Shown here: one piece after another, positions 1 to 10,068 of the stretch | How positions within the stretch are numbered: the stretch's first letter is position 1 | How the letters are laid out: every line of letters starts with the position of its first letter | NCBI GenBank assembly: GCA_019671005.1 | Contig: CM033745.1 | Location: 16,234,921-16,298,920 of the forward strand | From: Hibiscus mutabilis | Lineage: Eukaryota > Streptophyta > Magnoliopsida > Malvales > Malvaceae | Direction: 5' to 3' | Length of the DNA: 64,000 nt | Position numbers and translations under genes: made by a program | Notes under the pieces: model-generated | What the model was told of the DNA's origin: nothing | What the model saw: only the letters and a program-made list of their open reading frames with translations | Databases searched by the model: none

Positions 1-52
1 CAGAATTATTCAAAGTCCTGGAATGCATGAGACACACGGATGTTAGGCTTAC
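1..52 (-). repeat. Left fragment of an old minus-strand LTR-like repeat
   Basis: These bases rejoin the sequence at 4894 once the Athila-type insertion is removed, because CTTAC occurs on both sides of that insertion. Read on the minus strand, the rejoined stretch contains a 'ctacctcactag...' segment like the one at 36455-36520 in another LTR-like element. The repeat continues off the left edge. Confidence 0.5.
48..52. repeat. Target-site duplication CTTAC (left copy)
   Basis: CTTAC precedes the first base (TGTTA) of the LTR at 53. An identical CTTAC follows the last base (...CAACA) of the right LTR at 4889-4893. A 5-bp duplication is the normal integrase footprint for Ty3/gypsy elements and fixes both ends of the insertion. 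Confidence 0.9.
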
Positions 53-1679
53 TGTTACCTCCTCAAAAGTATTGTTTTTCATGCCTATTTTGATATGCTT
101 TTGCTTGTTTTCAAGTACATTTAGTTGCATTAGTTTGTTAGAATCATGCATTTACATAAAAGAGTTAGTAGGCTGCCTATGCCAGTGTCATGGGTTGTTT
201 TTAGTGGCCTCTGCGCAGGTTGGCAGGTGGAATGGACGCATGACGCAGAGACGCATTTAGAAATTCCAAGGTGAATGCCAGATGTTGCGGGCACGGAAGG
301 ACCAGATAAGTGTCAAGCATTTGTTGGCAGAGAGGTATGCCAGCGGCCATGCCAAGAAGAGATGAACCCCCAAAAAAAATAGGAAAGGATCAGGCTCCTA
401 AAAGATCGCAATTGGATCAACTTCCGAAAAAATAGCGGATAAGGTGATGCCAAGTGATGTTGGCAAAGTTGTGCCAAGCTCGTGTGCTAGGATGACGTCA
501 ACCCTAGCCTGATAAGCTATCACACCGAGCTGATAAGATATCAAAATGATCGGATATAGCTCCATCTCTTATCTCTTGATCATTTCAAATTCAAATGCAA
601 AGGCTTATCTCATCCTTTCCCTTACACGCCTATATAAAGACCAACTGATCAAACATTTGGGGACATCGAGAAGAGGAGATGAGACGATAGGTGGTCAAAG
701 CGAGGTGTTGGAGCGGTGAGTGACAGTCGGTGCAACAGAGGAATGGTGGTTTGACTTCTTGGCCGAGAGCCTGGCGTGGAGGGCTGCATCGAGAGACCCC
801 TCTGCCTATTCCCTTGGCAAAAGTTATTTTTCTTTAGTTTTTATTATGACGGTGATGTTAAAAACGTTTGTTGGTTAATCCCCACACCATGAACTAATTT
901 AATAGTTGGTGGGGGATGTTTTGGTTTTAAACGTTGGCTTTTATGCCTTAGTTCCTTTATAATAATTCTGCTTTTGGCAAAGTTTGTCTGTTTTGCATAC
1001 TTTAATTTTCCTAAGTACTGTGCTAAAGCGAGAGCTGGCACATTTAGCTTACTGCCTTCCAATATCTTAACAGACTTGTGTTGGCAACGATCAAGTTGCT
1101 GAACACTTGCGAGAAAAGCTTCGAGAGAATTCGTTCAAGTAGATGAACTTACTTCGGAAGTGAAATCTACCCCCACAGAGTATAGATTGGTTTTTAAATC
1201 AAATTGGTTTAAGGAAAAAATACACTATAGAGATATAGGGGTTTTTACTTGGCCAGTTTAGGGTAATGACCATTGAGAGAGGCTTTGCCATTTTTGAATC
1301 TGCTCGGCAACCAATGCTTTTGTCAATAAAGGCGGGCATGAACCACGTTTGAACCAGGCAGTCCCTGCCAACAATCATCATTCATTTGAAAACACCTTTC
1401 TAGCCAACACTTCACTTCACTTTGGTTTTATTTTATTTTCTTAGTCTTAAAATCAACTCTTTTAAACTACAATATTTTCTTCCAAAACAAGTAACAAACT
1501 AAACAATCGAATTTCAAGTCAATATCTATGGGATCGATACTCAGCTTACCAAGTTGTATTACTTGTCGACCGTGTGTACTTGTATGCAAAAGACTCTTGG
1601 CACGGTTTATCTTGCCCAAATACATACCATTTATACCTTTTGCCAGCATTCATTTTACACATCTCCCTGACAGTTAACA
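53..1679 (+). repeat. 5' LTR of the Athila-type element
   Basis: This 1,627-bp LTR starts TGTTA and ends TAACA, a 5-bp terminal inverted repeat. The right LTR repeats its start ('cctcctcaaaagtattg' against 'cctcttcaaaattattg') and its end ('tctccctgacag' against 'tctccctgagag'). It holds about 434 bp (roughly 597-1030) that the right LTR lacks, including the TATA-like sequence. Confidence 0.9.
631..638 (+). promoter_or_regulatory. Probable LTR core promoter (TATATAAA)
   Basis: TATATAAA occurs once, in mid-LTR, where U3/R promoters of Athila LTRs are expected. The equivalent bases are deleted from the right LTR, so only the left copy could drive element transcription. Use as a promoter is inferred from sequence and position only. 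Confidence 0.5.
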
Positions 1680-1685
1680 AGTTTT

Positions 1686-1704
1686 TGGCGCCGTTGCCGG
1701 GGAT
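1686..1704 (+). other. Primer-binding site, tRNA-Asp type
   Basis: TGGCGCCGTTGCCGGGGAT begins 6 bp after the LTR end. It is the reverse complement of the 3' end of plant tRNA-Asp(GTC) including CCA, as I recall that sequence. tRNA-Asp priming is typical of Athila elements. It is a binding site, not a tRNA gene. Confidence 0.85.
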
Positions 1705-1779
1705 TGCAAAGAATTTGATTGTTTTTAATTTTTACGTGTTTTGTGTTTGTTTTCATTTTATCTTTGTTTTCACTGATGT

Positions 1780-3486
1780 ATGACCAAGAGCCACCTAGTG
1801 GTGGACGAGTGGCCATACGATCCGAAAATTAAGAGAACCTTGCGAAGGTTAAAGAGGCGATACCAAGAAATGAATCAAGGCAATCAGAGGAATGGTGTGG
1901 TGAATAATGATCTACCCATTAACAATCAGCCTAATAACAATGCACCACTGCCTCCTAAAGTCCCAAATATGGTTTAAGAAGAAGATAGGCCAATCCGAGA
2001 ACATTTAGCACCTAACATTGCAAATCTCATGCTAGGACTTATTGACACTGATGCCAATGAGCCTAACTTTGAACTTAAACCCGTAATGATCCAAACTCTT
2101 TTGAATGTAGATCAATTCGATGGAGCACTTACTGGAGACCCGAGATAACATCTCAAACAATTCATGAAGATATGCCAACTGTTTCAACAAACTAGAGTAT
2201 CTTGAGATACTATGAAGCTAAAATTGTTTACTTTTTCCTTGAGAGATAGAGCCAAGGCATGGCTCAATTCTTTGCCACCAGGATCAGTTACTTCTTGGAC
2301 AGACCTTTGCCAGAAGTTCCTGACGCAGTTTCAGCCACCAACACTCACTGCCAAGTTGCATGGTGAAATCATTACATTTAAACAGGCTGATGATGAAACT
2401 CTTTATGAAGCCTGGGAAAGATTTAAAGATTTGTTAAGAAGGTGTCTAATGCTTGAGTTCCAAAATTAGACCCAAATACAAACCTTATACAACAGATTGA
2501 ATGCACAAATAAGGACTATTGTGGATGCTTCAGTAGCCGGATCATTGCTTGATAAGAAGTATACTGAGTCTGTTGATATCCTTGAGAGAATTTTGATAAA
2601 TAACTTTGAGTATCTTGTTGATAGACTTGGGACCGGGAGTAAAGCAGTAGGAAATTGAAAGTTGATGAACTCACGTTCATTCATGCTGAGATTTCCAACA
2701 TCACTAGCATGGTGAGAACGTTGCAAAAGAACTATGAGGCCTAATAAGTCAAAGCACTGGATCCATTTTGCACCATTTGTGGAGAAAACCACCATGTGGA
2801 TGAATGCCCTGTTAATCTTGAGTCAGTAAATTTTGTTGGGAATGCTGGTCGTTTTTATAATGCTAATACCTATAATGTAGGTTGGAGACAGCACCCTAAC
2901 TTAGCTTGGGGAATTCAAGGAGACAATCACTACAATGCCCAACGCCAAAACATCAAACGACAGAACAACAATGCCATGCCAGCATTTTATCAAAATACCA
3001 TGCCACATAAAGCTTAGAACAATTTCTAGTAAGGGCAAGAGAGCAACCAAGGAGGAGACCTTACACAATATATGGAGCGAAATGAAGTAACAGTCCAAAG
3101 TTTGGCGGCATCAGTAAGAAACTTGGAAATACAAATTGGGCAGATTGCTAATGCACTTAGCAATCGACCCCAAGATACTTTGCCAAGTGACACTGAAGAT
3201 GCTCGGTACAAAGAAAATGAACAATGCAAGGCAATAACTCTTTAGAGTGGTAAGCAGTGCGAACAGAGACATTTGCCAAACAGCCAGTCGTCAGCCATAA
3301 TGCAAAGCTTGTGCCAGCAAATATACCCAGAGAAGTAGAGAAGGAGAAAGTAGATGATGCCAGCGATCATGCAGTAAGAGTGCCAAATAGAATGCCAGTC
3401 CCAGTGCCAACAACGCCAACAATGATGATAAGCACACTGATGCCAAAATATATGCCAGCACTACCGCGGCAAGGCCGACAGCGCTA
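1780..3486 (+). pseudogene. gag: Decayed Athila gag
   Basis: This is a Gag-type capsid/nucleocapsid reading frame broken by several stops. The first piece (1780-1977) starts with a plausible ATG just after the primer-binding site. The second (2212-2469) carries the conserved capsid segment 'RDRAKAWLNSLPPGSVTSW'. The knuckle C-X2-C-X3-H-X4-C lies around 2770-2810 and is followed by an Asn/Gln/Tyr-rich stretch. Stops interrupt the frame near 1977, 2146, 2469, 2657, 2743, 3017 and 3243. The gene would have made the particle shell; this copy cannot encode a full Gag. The alternative, an unrelated host gene, is unlikely given the LTR context. Confidence 0.85.
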
Positions 3487-3489
3487 GCA

Positions 3490-3632
3490 TATGTATATCC
3501 ACCGCCACCATTTCCAGCAAGACTTCAAAAGCATAAGCATGACCATCAATTTAAGCGCTTTTTGGAAGTGCTTAAACAGTTGCAAATTAACATTCCATTA
3601 GTTCATGAAGGACATCTTGTCCAAAAGCATAA
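3490..3632 (+). pseudogene. Gag-Pol junction remnant with pol deleted
   Basis: The frame reads a Pro-rich segment, then 'FKRFLEVLKQLQINIPL', which in Athila polyproteins lies just before the protease. It jumps after only a few residues to a 'KDILSK'-like segment that normally follows some residues further on, then runs straight into the polypurine tract. All enzyme domains are therefore lost between about 3600 and 3635. Assignment rests on recall of Athila polyproteins. Confidence 0.65.
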
Positions 3633-3634
3633 GC

Positions 3635-3648
3635 TGGGTTTGGGGGTG
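3635..3648 (+). other. Polypurine tract
   Basis: 'gctgggtttgggggtg' lies directly against the first base of the right LTR. The minus-strand Athila remnant has the same motif ('aggtttgggggtgtg', read on the minus strand just right of 22801). It would prime plus-strand DNA synthesis. Confidence 0.75.
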
Positions 3649-4888
3649 TGTTACCTCTTCAAAATTATTGTTTTTCATGCCTATTTTGATATGCTTTTTC
3701 TTGTTTTCAAGTACATTTAGTTGCATTAGTTTGTTAGAATCATGCATTTACATAAAATAGTTAGTAGGCTACCTATGTCAGTGTCATGGGTTGTTTTTAG
3801 TGGCCTCGGCGCAGGTTGGCAAGAGGAATCGACGCCTGACGCAGAGACGCAGTTAGGAATGCCAAGGTGAATGCCAGATGTTGCGGGCACGGAAGGACCA
3901 GATGAGTGCCAAGCATTTGTTGGCAGAGAGGTATGCCAGCGGCCATGCCAAGAAGAGATGAACCCCTCAAAAAATAGGAAATGATTAGGCTCCTAAAAGA
4001 TCGCAATTGGATCAACTTCCAAAAAAATAGCGAATAAGGTGATGACAAGTGATGTTGGCAAAGTTGTGCCAAGCTCGTGTGCTAGGATGGCCATGGCATG
4101 ATGACGTCAGCCCTAGCCTGATAAGCTATCACATCGAGCTGATAAGATATCAAAATGATCGGATAGAGCTCTATCTCTTATCTCTTGATCATTTCAAATT
4201 CAAATATCTTAACAGACTTGTGTTGGCAACGAGAGCTGGTACAGTTAGCTTATTGCCTTCCAATATCTTAACAGACTTGTGTTGGCAACGATCAAGTTGC
4301 TGAACACTTGGGAGAAAAGCTTTGAGAGAAGTCGTTCAACTAGATGAACTTACTTTGGAAGTGAAATCTACCCCCATGGAGTATAGATTGGTTTTTAAAT
4401 CAAATTGGTTTAAGGAAAACATACACTATAGAGATATAGGGTTTTTTACTTGGCCAGTTTAGGGCAATAACCATCGAGAGAGGCTTTGCTATTTTTGAAT
4501 ATGCTCGACAACCAATGCTAAGACAGTTTTGTCAATATAGGCTGGCATGAACCACGTTTGAACCAGATATTCCCTGCCAACAGTCATCATTCATTTGAAA
4601 AAACCTTTCTAGCCAACACTTCACTTTGGTTTTATTTTATTTTATTTTCTTAGTCTTAAAATCAACTCTTTTAAACTACAATCTCTTCTTCCAAAACAAG
4701 TAACAAACTAAACAATTGAATTCCAAGTCAATCTCTGTGGGATCGATACTCAGCTTACCAAACTGTATTACTTATCGATCGTGTATACTTGCACGCAAAA
4801 GACTATTGGCATAGTTTATTTTACCCAAATACATACCATTTATACCTTTTGCCAGCATTTATTTTACACATCTCCCTGAGAGTCAACA
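3649..4888 (+). repeat. 3' LTR of the Athila-type element, internally deleted
   Basis: This 1,240-bp copy lacks the part matching 597-1030 of the left LTR. At the junction (about 4203-4262) the segment 'atcttaacagacttgtgttg' occurs twice, separated by about 30 bp, where the left LTR has it once. A local 59-bp tandem duplication followed by a deletion at an AAT microhomology explains this. The right end CAACA and the following CTTAC are intact. Confidence 0.88.
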
Positions 4889-4893
4889 CTTAC

Positions 4894-6314
4894 ATAGCCT
4901 AGTGAGGTAGTTATAAAAAATGAAAATAAGTTCTTAATGGCATAGATAACATATAATAATGCTTGAATGACATAGGTGCATCATTAGTCATATATAGATC
5001 ATGCTCAAGTCAATTATCATATTTCATATACCAAATGCAAAGCATAAATTCATATCATTTCCTTGGATATAGTAACCAATGGATATGCGGATTCCCCTAT
5101 ACACCAAATCATATCGAAAATAGGCCTTAGCCTTGAGCCGTAGCTCCAGAATCCCTTACACAATCCAGCCTTTTCTCCCCACGTATAGGTCGTAGCCCTA
5201 GACCGTAGTCCAATCCCTTACTTAACGAGCTCGAATAATCCTATGACATGCCAATTGTATCCAATGTCCACAAGTATCCAAGGTTATATAATTTATCACA
5301 AAACTTACCTTGTGCCCATAGGCCATATCATAACGGATTACAAATTGAGCCTTGGCTCTAAATAACATAGCATAATCATATCACTTTCCACATGTAACGT
5401 ATTTAAAATATCACATATAAGCTTACAAACATATCAAAGAAATATGAGAACCTACCACACTTACCATTAGGATCCATATACGTTTGCTCTACTTGAGCCC
5501 TTACACAAAATGCAAGTTTTAAGCACAAGCAAATGCAATGGGATGGCACCTAGCCGATCCGTGACACAACTACACTCACCGTGAATTTTGATGTTTTCAA
5601 GGCTCTTGTATTTCAACTCCTTTGCGCCTAGCTTTTGTTGGAGATGACGAGGGGTCATTCTCCACTTTTTGTGCTAGTCTAAAGTTAAAAGATTACATTC
5701 GAACCGAAACTAGCGATTCACAATTGTTTCTAAGCTTACCCAAGCTTGTAGACAACATCGAAATAAGGAATTTGATCATTTAGAACATAGGCTTAACTTG
5801 AACATTCAAGACATAATTCTTGAAATTAAACTTTAAGGATTGATGGATTCATCAAATTGGCATAGAGGTTTTAGTTACCGAGTTACAAGCTTTCAATTGG
5901 TGTATTGAAATCAACCAAAGGTTAAGGATTGGATCGAGGTGCTTTTTTGAGCTTAAGGAGGAAGACAACAATAGAGATGTATGTTTGTTTTAAGAAAAAT
6001 GACGAGTTTGGTTTACGGGAGATTCAAAACAAGGACGAGAGCTTTCTTTATTCATTTTAAAACCATCAAATTTTCCCCTAATCATTGTCCCACCTTTCTC
6101 TTAGCCAATGAGAGGGTTTCCCTTAGGCAAGGGTTTGCTTAACCTAATAATCAATCATATTTCTGAACCATTTCCACTATTGAACATTGATGTCTAATAG
6201 TCATCTTTTCTGATCACTTTCACGTGAGGGGAGGCAAGCAAGTAGGTGAATCAACCCCCTTCTTTCAATTTTTACAAATTGGTCACCAAAACAATTTTGA
6301 CAGAGGCCCGTATC
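4894..6314 (-). repeat. Middle fragment of the old minus-strand LTR-like repeat
   Basis: This gene-free stretch lies between the Athila and Ogre insertions. It holds short internal duplications around 5110-5220 ('aggccttagccttgagccgtag' and 'aggtcgtagccctagaccgtag'). I see no coding potential beyond chance frames. The right edge ends in GTATC, duplicated after the Ogre element at 18987-18991, so the sequence continues at 18992. Confidence 0.55.
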
Positions 6315-6794
6315 TGTAATCACTCATTTTTACCTGTAAATACATATGAGTATTGCATGTATATTATATTTATTGTTTGCATGAGTATTACTAATATATA
6401 TATAAGGTGTGGTGTGCATGTATATTATAAGCTATGTATGTATACGTATTAAGGGTGTATGTATGTCGCGTGCGTATCTATTTAGTACGAGTGTATTTGT
6501 TTAATGTGTATAGATGTTAAGTCAATTATGTGTATGATTATACGTACGTATGCTAGAATGTTATATTAATTAATGTTTGTATAATATAAGTATACGTTTG
6601 CGTATGTATGTGTATTGCTATTATAATACTAATTATATTATTATTAATGGGCTGATATAAAATGAAATCCAAAAAATTAAATATATTAAACCCAAATAAA
6701 AATTACAGTCCAAGTCCAATTACAAATCTAATATTATTACAAGGCCCAAACCCAAACCCTATTTAATTACAATTATTGTGTGCAGGTGACTGGG

Positions 6795-6825
6795 GGCCGT
6801 TGGATCAAGATCTGATCCAACGGCC
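6795..6825. repeat. Perfect 13-bp-arm palindrome in LTR
   Basis: GGCCGTTGGATCA, a 5-base spacer and TGATCCAACGGCC form a perfect hairpin shortly after 'tgtgcaggtgac'. It is fully conserved at 16579-16609 in the other LTR. Related but weaker palindromes follow a 'TGTGCAG' in the LTRs of the other two Ogre-like elements (25490-25520 and 46858-46887). Confidence 0.85.
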
Positions 6826-7054
6826 ACGATCCAACCAAGAAGTCAAAATATCTGCCAGCCGCGTGTTCCATACGTATGGACCGTTCGAGTGCCACTCGCG
6901 CGTGTGGTCCATGCGCGGACGCTTTGATATCCCACGCGCGCGTGAGCCCCACGCGTTCTGACTCCTCGACTGCGGAGCTCCACGTGGCAAGATCTGGAGC
7001 CGTCTCATCAAATCGAGGCTTCATCCAGGCCGTTCGTCCTTCAAGCCATCTCGA

Positions 7055-7080
7055 CCGTTAGATCAGATCTGATCTAACGG
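7055..7080. repeat. Perfect 26-bp palindrome in LTR
   Basis: CCGTTAGATCAGA is followed directly by its reverse complement TCTGATCTAACGG. The right LTR has a damaged version at about 16841-16865. It shares the ATC(C/T)AACGG core with the first palindrome. Confidence 0.85.
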
Positions 7081-9219
7081 CCGAGAACGCGTCTGGCCGC
7101 TGGCAGAACACCCATACCGCCACCATGCCGATATTCAACCACCGTGATCAGAACATGCCAAATACAACAAGCAACAAGTTTGTCAGTCCAGATCTGAAAA
7201 AGCAAGATGCAACTTGTACAAAACAAAGAAGCATATATATGAAACGAAGACTTTTGTAACAAAGAACGGAGAGAGAACAGAGAGGTGGTAACAAAAAAAC
7301 AGAGGAGAGTTGTAACAGAGAGGTGGTAAAAAAAAAACAAGAGGGGAGTGGTAACAGAGATCTTGTAACAAAAAATTTGAAAGTTGTAACCAGTCAAGTG
7401 ATAATCGAAAGTCAGTCCAGTGGTAAACACTTGTTTCCTTTACTTATTTGTTTTCTTGCATACATATACAAAGAGATAAACAAAAAAAAAGAGAGAGAAG
7501 AGGTATTACCGTCGCTGTCCGTGGGTCTCCCTTCCTCAGTGACAAGCCTTTCGGCTTCCCCAAGCCAGAGATGGTGAACTGAAGGAAGGGGAAGGCCCCT
7601 GATAGTTTCGATTTCCTAGATCTAGATCTAGGGCAAATAAGGGTGTATCCTCTGAATCCAACCACGGATTCATGTCGAGGGTGAAACGGGGGTCATTTCG
7701 GTGTGTTTTGGAGGCTTGCCGGCGCCGATTAGCGGCGGCCGGCGGTGGAGAACACGACGGCCGGCCGCCGGATTCTGGGTGTCATGGGGGATATTTGAGA
7801 GAAAATAAGAACGAGGCTGGGGATTACAAAACTGAAAATGAAAGAAATGAAGGGAAAATTGGTTTCGGTCTAAAAATAGGCTTTATATTGGTGTTATTAT
7901 TTTTTGAAATGGGTAAATCACACACTTAATCCCCCCGTGTTTCCAATATTTTCATTTTTGTCTCGCCGCATGGTATAATTACAATCCCAGTCCCCCTGAT
8001 ATTTCAAAAGCTTACAATCTAGTCCCTAAATTACACTGAATCGGTTTTTAAATGGTAAAATTACGCCTTTAGCCATCCCGCGTTTTTGAACTTTTCATTT
8101 TGGGTCTGCCCCTTGGTCCAATTACAACTTTGATCCTTCTAGGTTCTGTTTACTTCGCATTTTAGTCCTGAAATTACATATTATTGTTCTTTAATTTCTG
8201 CCACTGACTTTTATTTTTCTTTCATTTCAGTCCTGTCTCTTTGTAAATACTCATGGTCATATTATAATCGTATATGTTGATGTATTCCATTGTTTTATTT
8301 TATATCCCTCGTATATGCCTCGTATTTTATGTTTAAATGTATATGTGTATTAAGCTTATGATAGTATGTATCTCTTTATCCGGTTATTCGTATTAAAGTA
8401 TGCCATGTTCTAGTTGGTTCGTATACATCATGTTTTATATATTTTTATATGCGTATATTCTCTTGTTTTTTTAGGCTACATGTTAGTGTATCTTCTTTTT
8501 TTATGATATATTGTCCCATATATGTTGAAATATGTTTTATTACTAGTATGCATGTCTTTTTGAAATATTTGTTCGTCTATACGTACCTATTCCTGCCTTG
8601 TTATTCTGACATGTTAAAGTTGTTTTTATCCATTATTTAGATTAATATGTATATATGCATGTTTTAGTCATATATATTATTTATGTTAGATTAGTATTCT
8701 GTCATGTCAATATTCATTGCATTTAAATATTTTGCCATGTTTTATATTTTTGCCACTAAGATTGCATATGATATATAAATTGTTAATGCGGTGTCCTTTT
8801 ATCCGAGCGTAAACGGGGCCAGTATCAGGCGTAGTGATAGTGGTTGGGCATTTACGCTCGGATAACGGGACCCTTAAAATTAATTCGCAATTATGACCGA
8901 ATTTTAAAATAATCGTCACTTTAATCCAGAAAATCCAATATTAATAAAGCGGTAATTATTAAAGTACCAGTTTTGGGCGGTGTGGGGGTGCTAATCCTTC
9001 CCCATCCGTAACCGACTCCCGAACCCAATCTTTTTGAATATCTGGTTTTATGGTGTCCGGCCTACCTAAGTGGCCGGTGGCGACTCTATTTTTTTAAAAT
9101 GCGGTTTCTTTTAAAACCCCATAGAATAAATATTTTATATCCAAAAAAATCACAAACACCTTTAAAAAATCCTCATTTTTATTTAGCGATGAGAAAGTAA
9201 AGAGGGTCATCGCTACAGA

Positions 9220-9238
9220 TGGCAACTCCGCTGGGGAC
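9220..9238 (+). other. Primer-binding site, Ogre/Tat type
   Basis: TGGCAACTCCGCTGGGGAC begins 2 bp after the LTR end. The other Ogre-like elements have the same site with one or two changes (27066-27084 and 38886-38903). I recall this type being described as tRNA-Arg for Ogre elements; the tRNA identity was not checked. Confidence 0.8.
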
Positions 9239-10068
9239 TAATTTTTTGTTTTTCAAAAACAAATGAGAGTCAAGCTTTTAAAATAATTATCGCTTTACTA
9301 ATATTGGAAGTTCCGGATTAAAGTGACTATTAAATTAACATTCAGTCATAATTGCGCGTTTATTTTAACGCATTTAAAATATGGCATATAAACCCGTCTT
9401 TTTAAGTGGGGGAAAACGCTAATGCTTTCGTGGAGATATCGTTCTCCCGTATGGGCCTAGCAAGTACCTTCGGGGCTCGAGTACCTTATGCTTTCGTAAG
9501 GATATCGTTCCTTCGTACGGGCATAAGCGAATGGGTCCCCCTGAATTGAATCCGGTTGAAAGGAGCCTATAATGGGTGATGACCGGGGGCCTTGCTACTC
9601 TTAGTAGAGGACAGCAAGGACAATTCGGGTACCTCTTAGCACCAAAACTGCATATAGAGAACACATAGAAACCCACCATGTTAGAGCCATGCGGATAACC
9701 TAGGTGTCTTAGATGGAATCTAAATAGGATTGCCTTGTTTGCTTATCGCATTTAATTTGCCCTTTTATTATGTACTTATCATTTTTGTCCGGTACTGACT
9801 TGTTTTCTTTAGCTTTGTTTTTGCATACCATTGCATTCACATTCCAGTGTGGGCATTGATTCCCGAGTGATTTCTCCCATAATAGAAGATTGTTCATGAT
9901 GGACCAAAGGTTCTTTGACCTGAAGGAAGGGGTCCAATTCCAAAGCTCCATCCCGAGACTAGACCGGGGACAGCCGAAGAAGAATCATTCAAGGACTTCA
10001 GAACAGTTTCGGTAAGCAGTGTCAATTATAGGGACAAACAAGACGAAATACAAGAACTAAAGAAACAG
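9239..10068 (+). other. Long untranslated leader of the Ogre element
   Basis: About 830 bp without a convincing gene. GAGAGTCAAGC at 9265-9275 has counterparts 20-31 bp after the primer site in all three Ogre-like elements. A second shared block (about 9560-9640) has 'cctataatgggtga' and 'ccttgctac(t/c)cttagtag' in common with 27420-27490. From 9919 the frame of the next ORF is open but has no ATG before 10069. Confidence 0.6.

Larger units (their letters stand above)
53..4888 (+). mobile_element. Non-autonomous Athila-type Ty3/gypsy retrotransposon (gag remnant only)
   Basis: The element is 4,836 bp. It has two homologous LTRs (53-1679 and 3649-4888), a primer-binding site matching tRNA-Asp, a gag remnant, a polypurine tract and perfect CTTAC flanks. 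The Gag reading frame carries Athila-like features: a central 'RDRAKAWLNSLPPGS' segment, a C-X2-C-X3-H-X4-C knuckle, and an 'NVGWRQHPNLAWG' segment. Protease, reverse transcriptase, RNase H and integrase are all missing, so movement would need enzymes from a related element. Several in-frame stops show that gag is also dead here. Confidence 0.9.
6315..9217 (+). repeat. 5' LTR of the Ogre/Tat element
   Basis: This 2,903-bp LTR starts TGTAATCACTCA and ends ATCGCTACA. It matches 16099-18986 nearly end to end. Differences include about 40 bp of GC-rich sequence near 7700-7745 missing from the right copy, and a T-rich insertion near 17401-17435 in the right copy. The open frames here (such as 6773-7024 and 7074-7430) are not maintained between the copies and look non-coding. 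Confidence 0.93.

Noticed and set aside
1686..1704. Possible tRNA-Asp gene
   Set aside because: Only the 3' terminal 19 bases are matched, in reverse complement and right after an LTR: a primer-binding site.
7074..7430. 118-codon minus-strand frame in the 5' LTR
   Set aside because: It is broken up in the otherwise matching right LTR and is derived from a (T)GTAACA-rich stretch.
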